12,485 nucleotides of DNA from Bacteroidaceae bacterium (lineage in GTDB: Bacteria; Bacteroidota; Bacteroidia; Bacteroidales; Bacteroidaceae). How positions within the stretch are numbered: the stretch's first letter is position 1; each line of letters starts with the position of its first letter. Below the pieces are notes generated by a model. It saw only the letters and a list, made by a program, of their open reading frames with translations. It was not told where the DNA came from and searched no databases. Shown piece after piece: positions 7,345 to 12,485 of this stretch. The stretch lies in contig CAAHEN010000102.1 of assembly GCA_900772575.1 (NCBI GenBank), positions 1 through 12,485 of the forward strand, given 5' to 3'. Made by a program: the position numbers and the translations under genes.

Positions 7345-7370
7345 CTTTTATACGGGGGTTGACACCCCCG
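7345..7370. repeat. 26-bp repeat, copy 2, with perfect hairpin
   Basis: The second copy of the repeat at 7177-7202, in the same orientation 168 bp away. CGGGGGT (7353-7359) and ACCCCCG (7364-7370) pair perfectly around TGAC. The two copies form the ends of a block that also contains the 12-base inverted repeat. Confidence 0.75.
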
Positions 7371-7437
7371 CCTGATGTTATGGCGCCCCCGCTGGGGGCT
7401 TTCGCCGCACATGTGCCGCGCATTATCAATCACACAC

Positions 7438-7473
7438 CACACATACTACGCCCATCACACATATTACGCCCAC
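7438..7473. repeat. 18-bp tandem repeat, two copies
   Basis: CACACATACTACGCCCAT (7438-7455) is followed directly by CACACATATTACGCCCAC (7456-7473), with two differences. The sequence around it is CA-rich. No function can be assigned. Confidence 0.7.
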
Positions 7474-7503
7474 CATCATTCATCAAATAACCCCAAACAG
7501 CTC

Positions 7504-7544
7504 ATTGGATTTCGTGATGATTTTCGGGCGTACGAAATCCCAAT
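7504..7544. repeat. Inverted repeat enclosing GGGCGTACG
   Basis: ATTGGATTTCGT (7504-7515) pairs with ACGAAATCC(C)AAT (7532-7544), allowing one bulged C. The intervening TTTTCGGGCGT continues into the right arm, so GGGCGTACG (7526-7534) spans loop and stem. The same nine bases, again preceded by TTTT, are found in the hairpin at 12-47. Confidence 0.6.
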
Positions 7545-7596
7545 GTTAGAGTTGTCCCATGACGGCTCAGTGAACAATTTTCGACTTTAACACTGC

Positions 7597-7627
7597 TTGC
7601 TTTCGGCGCCCAGAAACTGTATCTTTG
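7597..7627 (+). promoter_or_regulatory. Promoter of a possible non-coding RNA
   Basis: TTG (7597-7599), 20 nt, then TATCTTTG (7620-7627) fit the Bacteroidetes promoter pattern exactly. Transcription would start near 7634. No credible protein gene follows for over 400 nt on this strand, which points to an RNA product. Confidence 0.6.
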
Positions 7628-7629
7628 CA

Positions 7630-7777
7630 GCAGAGGAAACGGCTGTCCCACGCGGATGGCCGTTTTTTGTACTCTGCGGCGACCGGTATCGCCACCATAT
7701 GGCAAAATCAGGGCGGTTTTTCCGGGCAACTTCCCTAGGGCCCGGAAAAATTTGCTCCGAGCAAATTCTGATTTGCC
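7630..7777 (+). ncRNA. Candidate structured RNA: hairpin chain and three-way junction
   Basis: Just after the promoter, GCAGAG (7630-7635) pairs with CTCTGC (7672-7677), enclosing AAACGGC (7637-7643) with GCCGTTT (7659-7665), then T6 at 7663-7668. GGCGA/TCGCC (7678-7682, 7689-7693) follows. Then three stems nest into a compact junction. The outer stem GGCAAAATCAG (7701-7711) pairs with CTGATTTGCC (7768-7777) with one bulged A. Stem two is TTTTTCCGGGC (7717-7727) with GCCCGGAAAAA (7740-7750). Stem three is TTTGCT (7751-7756) with AGCAAA (7760-7765). I recognise no Rfam family: it is not tmRNA, RNase P RNA or SRP RNA by their signature stretches, and 6S RNA cannot be excluded. The first hairpin with its T-run could also act as an early terminator. 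The 3' end is uncertain and could reach the stem-loop at 7973-8018. Confidence 0.35.
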
Positions 7778-7972
7778 CTAGGGGAGTTTACCAGAAGTCA
7801 CATTTTAACACGTAAAACCTAGCCGAAAGTTAAAGAGGTTAAGGTGCCGTTTGGGCAATCGGGGCAAAAAGGTGAAGCGGCGGTTGGCGCGGTGCTATAT
7901 TACGGGGCCGTCAGGCAATCTCGGGCGTCCCGGCTACGTCAACCGCAAAAGCAATGGATAGAAGACAATGTT
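7778..7972. other. Intergenic stretch with further stems
   Basis: No protein gene is recognisable. CCCTAGGG occurs at 7733-7740 and again at 7777-7783 onward. TGCC/GGCA (7845-7848, 7853-7856) and GCGGTTG (7880-7886) with CAACCGC (7940-7946) can pair. GGCAATC is repeated at 7854-7860 and 7915-7921. This may be the 3' part of the RNA proposed at 7630-7777. Confidence 0.4.
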
Positions 7973-8018
7973 ACGGCGCTCCCTGAGCGTGGCTGTATGC
8001 CACTTCAGGGAGCGCCGT
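7973..8018. terminator. Long stem-loop between the ncRNA locus and rnc, bidirectional
   Basis: ACGGCGCTCCCTGA (7973-7986) and TCAGGGAGCGCCGT (8005-8018) are perfect 14-base arms. The loop contains a further stem GTGGC/GCCAC (7989-7993, 7999-8003). On the plus strand TTGTTTTC follows, a fair T-tract. On the minus strand it lies about 30 nt after the rnc stop codon and so can also end the acpP-fabF-rnc operon. Confidence 0.8.
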
Positions 8019-8048
8019 TGTTTTCTGTTTCGGGCGGATGGGACTCGC

Positions 8049-9569
8049 TCAGTCCTGGCTCTCGCCGTCTTCGAAGGCCGATGCCTCGGCGCGTGCGATG
8101 ATGGCCTCGCGGTCAGCGTCGTCGGCACTGGCCTTGGACGCAGCCTCGTCTTCGCCGACGGCAGGCCGTGGACGCCGTCCGCGCGGACGGCGGGGCTTGC
8201 GGGGACGCTCAGCGGCGGGCGTTTCGTCCGGTGTTCCGGTGGCGTCAGCCACTTTGGCCGGTGTCTCGGCTGTGGTGGGCGCGGTGACCGTGTCAGGCGT
8301 GGGTAACGTCTCGGCGACGGCCACGACGGTCACTTCTGTGGAGGTGGCCACTACCGGCACGGGCAGCATGGTGCTATCCTCGGCCTGTGCGACTGTCATT
8401 TCGGTGTCCTTGCGTTCCTTCTGCCGGCGGCGCGGGCGGCGGCGCTCGTTCTTCTCACCGTCTTTTCCCGGATCTGTCGCGGTGTCTGCGGCGGGCGATG
8501 CGGATTGCGGTGTGGACTTCTTCCTCTCGGCGTTCTTCTCGGTGGCGCGTCCGTCGCGGGCCGGACGGCTCCCCTTGTCGGCGGCGCGTCCTGCGGTCTT
8601 GGCCGTGTTGCCCCCCGCCTTGGCCTCGCGGCTGTCCTTGCTGTCCTTGGCCCTGTCCTTGTCAGCCCTGTCGGTGGTCTGGCGGCGCGGTGCGGGTTTG
8701 GCGTGGCGGCTTGTGCGCGTGGCGGGTTTGATGACGCATTCGGCCTCGATGTCCTCAATCTTGGGCAGTGCGCAGACCTCGTCGGCCTCCATGGCCGTGC
8801 GTTTCTCCTTGGCGCGGTAGATGCTGTCGGCGAATGCCTTGTCGCGGTTGAGGTGGATGAGGGCGTTGCGGGCGGCAGCCTGCTGGCTCTCCTTCTTGGA
8901 GTAGCCCTTTCCCTCTCCGGCTTTCAGTCCCTCGATGATGATGGTGCTGCTGAAGACAGGGCTGTTGGCGTCGGTGTCCTCGTGCTCCTCGAAGTCGTAG
9001 CGGCACTCGATGCGGTTTTTCTGGGTCCACTCCAGGAGCTTGCTCTTGAAGTTGACCTCCTTGCGGGCCACGCCGTCGATGTCGACGAGGCGTCCCACGA
9101 TGCGCTTCTCGATGAACCACTTGCAGTGGCCGTAGCCGCGGTCAAGGTAGATGGCGCCGACGAGGGCCTCGAAGGCGTTGCCGAGAATGTTGTTGTTGTG
9201 GGTGTTGGCCAGTCCGGCCGTCTTGACGAGCCGGTTCAGCCCGATCTCGGTGGCGAGGCGGTTGAGCGATGAGCGCTGGACGATCTTGCTGCGCGTGCAG
9301 GTGAGGAAGCCTTCGCGCTTGGTGGGGTAGCGGTGGAAGACGATGTCGCTGACGACGGCCTCGATGATGGCGTCGCCGAGAAACTCCAGGCGCTCGTTGT
9401 TGGTGGGGCGTCCCTTGGCGTTGCGGAAGGCGAGCGACTTGTGGGCCAAGGCAATGCGGTAGAACTCTATCTTGTGGGGGTAGAATCCCAGTATTTTCTG
9501 AAGGGCAGCGGCGAGGTCGCGGTCTTTCCGGAAGGCGAGCTTCACCCTGTCGAAGATGTTGATAAGCAT
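8049..9569 (-). CDS. rnc: Ribonuclease III with long low-complexity C-terminal tail
   Basis: A 506-residue double-strand-specific endoribonuclease for rRNA and mRNA processing. The catalytic domain (about 20-160) carries the signature NERLEFLGDA (58-67), with metal ligands E59, E62 and D66, and a second cluster GNAFEALVGAIYLD in which E134 is kept but asparagine N131 stands where E. coli has D114. A double-stranded RNA-binding domain follows (about 172-242, NFKSKLLEW to KKESQQAAARNAL). Bacterial RNase III is usually 220-300 residues. Here about 220 extra residues rich in A, K, R, T, D and P follow, with basic patches at 375-387 (ERRRPRRRQKERK) and 455-469 (RPRKPRRPRGRRPRP), and an acidic end. 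It is last in the operon, 141 nt after fabF. The tail is probably disordered and may bind RNA or partners (inference). Confidence 0.95.
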   Translation of the reverse strand: MLINIFDRVKLAFRKDRDLAAALQKILGFYPHKIEFYRIALAHKSLAFRNAKGRPTNNERLEFLGDAIIEAVVSDIVFHRYPTKREGFLTCTRSKIVQRSSLNRLATEIGLNRLVKTAGLANTHNNNILGNAFEALVGAIYLDRGYGHCKWFIEKRIVGRLVDIDGVARKEVNFKSKLLEWTQKNRIECRYDFEEHEDTDANSPVFSSTIIIEGLKAGEGKGYSKKESQQAAARNALIHLNRDKAFADSIYRAKEKRTAMEADEVCALPKIEDIEAECVIKPATRTSRHAKPAPRRQTTDRADKDRAKDSKDSREAKAGGNTAKTAGRAADKGSRPARDGRATEKNAERKKSTPQSASPAADTATDPGKDGEKNERRRPRRRQKERKDTEMTVAQAEDSTMLPVPVVATSTEVTVVAVAETLPTPDTVTAPTTAETPAKVADATGTPDETPAAERPRKPRRPRGRRPRPAVGEDEAASKASADDADREAIIARAEASAFEDGESQD

Positions 9570-9665
9570 AGCGGTAGTCTATGAAATACAAGCCGGGAGG
9601 TCACGTGTGTGCGTCGCGGTGGGCGGCACAGTACGGACCTTCCGGTTGCCGCTGACGTTTTCCAA

Positions 9666-9699
9666 CGGCCAGAACCTGCCGTACGGCAGGCCTTGGCCG
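9666..9699 (-). promoter_or_regulatory. Nested hairpin between fabF and rnc
   Basis: CCTGCCGTACGGCAGG (9675-9690) is a perfect 16-base palindrome, enclosed by CGGCCA (9666-9671) and TGGCCG (9694-9699). In the minus-strand mRNA it lies about 100 nt upstream of the rnc start codon and 12 nt after the fabF stop. An alternative outer pairing CCAGAA/TTCTGG (9669-9674, 9701-9706) exists. It could be an RNase III self-processing site or an mRNA-stability element. Confidence 0.5.
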
Positions 9700-9710
9700 C
9701 TTCTGGGGGG

Positions 9711-10976
<1,266 letters not shown>

Positions 10977-11309
10977 ATCGAAAAATGTGTATGTGTATTG
11001 ACTAAATGCTGGTTTCCGGGAGATGGCGCTTGCCGGAGTCTCGCCGTCACTGTCGCGGGGGCCGCCGCTGCGGGGCGGCGTGAAGGGTTTCGGAAGGGGA
11101 GAAGCGGGCGGGAGAGGCGTCTCGCCGCCACAGGGGTTGCTGTGCGCGCTCACCGTGCACGCCGTGTGCGTGCGGTGCGCCGCTGCACTGAAGTCAGGAC
11201 GCTCTTATGCCCCAAAGGGGGGAGGACACAAATCCGCGGCACGGTGTTAGCTTCGGCGTGGTCTTTGTGGTCCTCCCCCCTTTGGGGGGATAAAGAGGGG
11301 AGCTCTCAA
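10977..11309 (-). other. Long acpP-fabF intercistronic gap with repeats
   Basis: This 333-nt gap is unusually long for the pair. No gene is supported. It includes GC-rich sequence (about 11030-11130) in which TCTCGCCG occurs twice (at about 11049-11056 and 11120-11127), and the long inverted repeat at 11210-11287. Reading frames across it yield only proline-, glycine- and arginine-rich repeat-type peptides. The gap probably arose by insertion of an intergenic repeat element. Confidence 0.55.
11210..11287. repeat. Large inverted repeat between acpP and fabF
   Basis: CCCCAAAGGGGGGAGGAC (11210-11227) is the exact reverse complement of 11270-11287, and with one bulged base the stem continues by ACAAA/TTTGT (11228-11232, 11264-11268) to about 23 bp. 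Each arm is itself nearly palindromic (CCCCCC TTT GGGGGG at 11275-11289). No T-run follows on the minus strand, so it is not a standard terminator. It may dampen fabF-rnc relative to acpP or be a MITE-like element. Confidence 0.75.
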
Positions 11310-11546
11310 TTATTTGACGTGCTCTTCGATGTACTTGACAGCGTCGCCCACGGTGCTGATCTTCTCGGCCTCGTCGTCGGGGATGGTCACCTTGAACTGC
11401 TTCTCGAACTCCATGATGAGTTCTACGGTGTCGAGAGAGTCAGCGCCCAGGTCGTTGGCAAAGCTGGCTTCGTTCTTTACGTCGGCTTCGTCTACGCTCA
11501 GCTTGTCCACGATGATGGCCTTTACTTTTTCTTCGATTTCAGACAT
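11310..11546 (-). CDS. acpP: Acyl carrier protein
   Basis: A 78-residue acidic four-helix carrier of fatty-acyl chains. The phosphopantetheine is attached at S37 in the signature DLGADSLDTVELIM. The N-terminus MSEIEEKVKAIIVDKL and the end DAVKYIEEHVK match the family, and length is normal. The start ATG at 11546 is preceded by an A-rich stretch (AAAAAAGAAAA) typical of strongly translated Bacteroidetes genes. It is the first gene of the acpP-fabF-rnc operon, with a near-perfect promoter at 11594-11624. Its product serves FabF directly. Confidence 0.98.
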   Translation of the reverse strand: MSEIEEKVKAIIVDKLSVDEADVKNEASFANDLGADSLDTVELIMEFEKQFKVTIPDDEAEKISTVGDAVKYIEEHVK

Positions 11547-11593
11547 GATTTTCTTTTTTAGATTAGTGAATGTTTGATTCTTTGTTTAGGCTG

Positions 11594-11624
11594 CAAAAGT
11601 AAGGCTTATTCTCCAACCTGACAA
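11594..11624 (-). promoter_or_regulatory. Promoter of the acpP-fabF-rnc operon
   Basis: On the minus strand TTG (11624-11622), 20 nt, then TACTTTTG (11601-11594) match the Bacteroidetes promoter pattern. The leader to acpP is about 40 nt. Confidence 0.75.
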
Positions 11625-11683
11625 GACTTTGTCCAAAAAAAACGCCGGTTTCTGCACATTTTTCTCTTAGGTGTGCTTGTCGC

Positions 11684-11704
11684 TCCGCTTGCCACTGAAG
11701 CGGA
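11684..11704 (-). terminator. Hairpin after the lipoprotein gene
   Basis: TCCGCTT (11684-11690) and AAGCGGA (11698-11704) pair around a 7-base loop, 13 nt beyond the lipoprotein stop codon. No T-run follows directly, but a T8 tract on the minus strand (A8 at 11635-11642) lies before the acpP promoter. It is a weak candidate for transcription termination. Confidence 0.4.
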
Positions 11705-11717
11705 AGACCTGCGGAAA

Positions 11718-12131
11718 TCATGGGCGCCGTGTCTTGGTGTAGTCGTAGTAGCTGGTGTGGACGGTGATGACGTCGTTGCTGATGCTGACGCGCTCGGGCC
11801 CTTTCGGGGCTTCCCAGGTGTCGGTGCCTTTGACGCGGCGGCAGAGCACGGGGGCTTTCTCGGGGGTGAAAATTTCGGCGTAGACGGAGTCGGTGCTGTA
11901 GACGAGGAACAGGGCCGAGGGGCCGTCGTCGAAGCGCAGCCCGACTTCCCAGACGCGCACGCAGTCGTGGCGGGCGTTGCTCCAGGTGTAGCCGGCGGCC
12001 GACAGGCAGCCGTGGTCATCGCGGTCGCCGCCGACGAGGCGCCTGAGCGAGGGGGCGTGGGCGCAGCCTGCGGTGATGATGGCGATGATGATGCCGGCCG
12101 TGATGGCGGCGTATGGCTTGTGATGTCTCAT
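11718..12131 (-). CDS. Small putative lipoprotein with conserved GYTWS motif
   Basis: A 137-residue envelope protein. Residues 1-22 form a lipoprotein signal sequence (basic RHHK, hydrophobic AAITAGIIIAIITAG) ending in a lipobox ITAGC, so C23 would be lipidated. The mature part has the stretch HGCLSAAGYTWSNARHDCVRVWEVGLRF (about residues 40-67), which I recall from small Bacteroidota lipoproteins of unknown function. Its two cysteines may form a disulfide. The remainder (FLVYSTDSVYAEIFTPEK to VITVHTSYYDY) looks like a small beta-rich domain. A -7 element TAAATTTG lies upstream (12177-12170). It is monocistronic between two other minus-strand units. No function is assigned. Confidence 0.8.
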   Translation of the reverse strand: MRHHKPYAAITAGIIIAIITAGCAHAPSLRRLVGGDRDDHGCLSAAGYTWSNARHDCVRVWEVGLRFDDGPSALFLVYSTDSVYAEIFTPEKAPVLCRRVKGTDTWEAPKGPERVSISNDVITVHTSYYDYTKTRRP

Positions 12132-12169
12132 AGGCAGTCAAGTGGTCTTGGTGGTCACGGGCGATGGGG

Positions 12170-12177
12170 CAAATTTA
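12170..12177 (-). promoter_or_regulatory. Likely -7 element of the lipoprotein gene
   Basis: TAAATTTG on the minus strand fits TAnnTTTG and lies about 39 nt upstream of the ATG at 12131. No TTG is seen at the expected -33 distance, so the promoter is incomplete or weak. Confidence 0.45.
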
Positions 12178-12274
12178 CGATTTTTGTTTGAGAAGCCGGG
12201 GCTGCCGTCGGCTTTGATTCGCGTGAATGCCCGTTACGGGCCTTCACGCCGGCCTTGGCGCCATGACACAAAGA

Positions 12275-12306
12275 AGGGGCTGCGCCCTCGTATAGGCGCA
12301 GCCCCT
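12275..12306 (-). terminator. Terminator of the gene at the right edge
   Basis: AGGGGCTGCGCC (12275-12286) and GGCGCAGCCCCT (12295-12306) are perfect 12-base arms with an 8-base loop. On the minus strand the U-rich TCTTTGTG follows. It lies about 57 nt beyond the stop codon of the partial gene at 12363-12485. Confidence 0.8.
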
Positions 12307-12362
12307 GATCATGAAAAAATCACTAGAGTTTCGGTGTAAGAGTCAATGTATGGTCAGTGCCT

Positions 12363-12485
12363 TTACTTCACCAGGACTTTCTTGCCGTTGATGATGTAGA
12401 GCCCCTTGGCGGCCTTGCTGACGCGGCGTCCGCTCAGGTCGTAGATGGCCTCGGTCTGCTCAGCCGGCGTGATGACGCTGGTGCC
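12363..12485 (-). CDS. Partial gene: C-terminal tail of a secreted protein
   Basis: Only the last 40 codons are in the window; the gene continues beyond 12485. The translated end contains EAIYDLSGRRVSKAAKGLYI and finishes INGKKVLVK before the stop TAA at 12365-12363. This is the common C-terminal sorting or cell-surface domain of Prevotella-type secreted proteins (type IX secretion-like, with YDLxGRRV and KGxYIxNGKK). The protein is probably exported and surface attached, but its main domain and function lie outside the window. A strong terminator follows. Confidence 0.85.
   Translation of the reverse strand, partial: GTSVITPAEQTEAIYDLSGRRVSKAAKGLYIINGKKVLVK

Larger units (their letters stand above)
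7114..7596. other. Repeat-rich intergenic stretch without genes
   Basis: No convincing protein gene is present. The stretch starts with two copies of GCGATAGAA (7151-7159 and 7161-7169). It then holds several short stems built on runs of five or six G and C, listed separately: the 26-bp repeats, ACCCCCGGCAGGGGGT at 7234-7249, CCCTCCGAGGG at 7315-7320 onward, and GCCCCC/GGGGGC at 7385-7399. These resemble intergenic repeats common in Bacteroidales. ACATTCGAACCC (7226-7237) and GGGTTCGAATGT (7318-7329) are perfect 12-base inverted repeats, so a block of about 100 bp is bracketed. Short frames across this stretch have no start context or recognisable protein pattern. Confidence 0.6.

Noticed and set aside
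7177..7473. CRISPR array
   Set aside because: The repeats are only two copies with irregular spacing and the tandem repeat has no spacers. No cas gene is present.
7375..7590. A 71-codon frame containing HTYYAHHTYYAH
   Set aside because: It is produced by the 18-bp tandem repeat and G/C-run hairpins and has no promoter or homologous look.
7600..8022. tmRNA, RNase P RNA or SRP RNA
   Set aside because: The tRNA-like end of tmRNA, the GAGGAAAGUCCGGGC stretch of RNase P RNA and the SRP apical loop sequence are all absent.
8387..9272. Plus-strand frames opposite rnc
   Set aside because: They are alanine/glycine/arginine-rich shadows of the high-GC rnc gene with no domain.
10977..11153. Longer N-terminus for FabF
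   Set aside because: FabF begins at MELKRVVVTG. The upstream frame is repeat-derived proline/arginine-rich sequence.

Overview
The window looks like chromosomal DNA from a Bacteroidales bacterium (Bacteroidota), probably a high-GC Prevotellaceae- or Muribaculaceae-like lineage. The reasons are the recurring Bacteroidetes-type promoter (TTG, about 20 nt, TAnnTTTG), the acpP-fabF-rnc order, a flotillin-like FloA, secreted glycan-degrading and lipoprotein genes, an RteC-type gene remnant of the kind carried by Bacteroides conjugative elements, and a C-terminal tail typical of Prevotella secreted proteins. The species cannot be fixed from the sequence alone.

The window has two parts with different base composition. 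Positions 1 to about 3930 have moderate GC (about half by eye). They hold a four-gene plus-strand cassette: a DUF6268-like outer-membrane beta-barrel protein, a 70-residue protein that looks like an HMA (ferredoxin-like) fold, a LytTR response regulator and a LytS-type membrane histidine kinase. The cassette has a clear promoter just before the first gene and gaps of 2, 29 and 13 nt. It is followed by the 3' end of a broken rteC gene, a terminator and a well-formed promoter with no recognisable gene after it. The GC shift, the rteC scrap and a sequence close to the CTnDOT target motif at 3919-3928 suggest the left part is the edge of an integrated or decayed mobile element. This is inference.

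From about 3932 onward the DNA is GC-rich and looks like core chromosome. floA (minus) and a secreted GH27 alpha-galactosidase (plus) diverge from a shared promoter region. A 7114-8048 stretch without protein genes carries G/C-run mini-hairpins, two near-identical 26-bp repeats, an 18-bp tandem repeat, and a good promoter followed by a chain of hairpins that includes a compact potential three-way junction (7701-7777). A strong stem-loop (7973-8018) closes it.

The minus-strand operon acpP-fabF-rnc runs from a clear promoter at 11594-11624 down to 8049. AcpP carries the growing acyl chain, FabF elongates it, and RNase III processes double-stranded RNA. The RNase III has an unusual low-complexity C-terminal extension that doubles its length, and hairpins sit in both intercistronic gaps. 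Upstream lie a small lipoprotein gene (minus) and, at the window edge, the 3' end of a minus-strand gene for a secreted protein, followed by its terminator.

Best candidates for something undescribed: the structured promoter-driven non-coding locus at 7597-7777, the tailed RNase III with a hairpin in front of it, the DUF6268/HMA-like/LytTR/LytS cassette, and two distant hairpins (12-47 and 7504-7544) that share the core GGGCGTACG.
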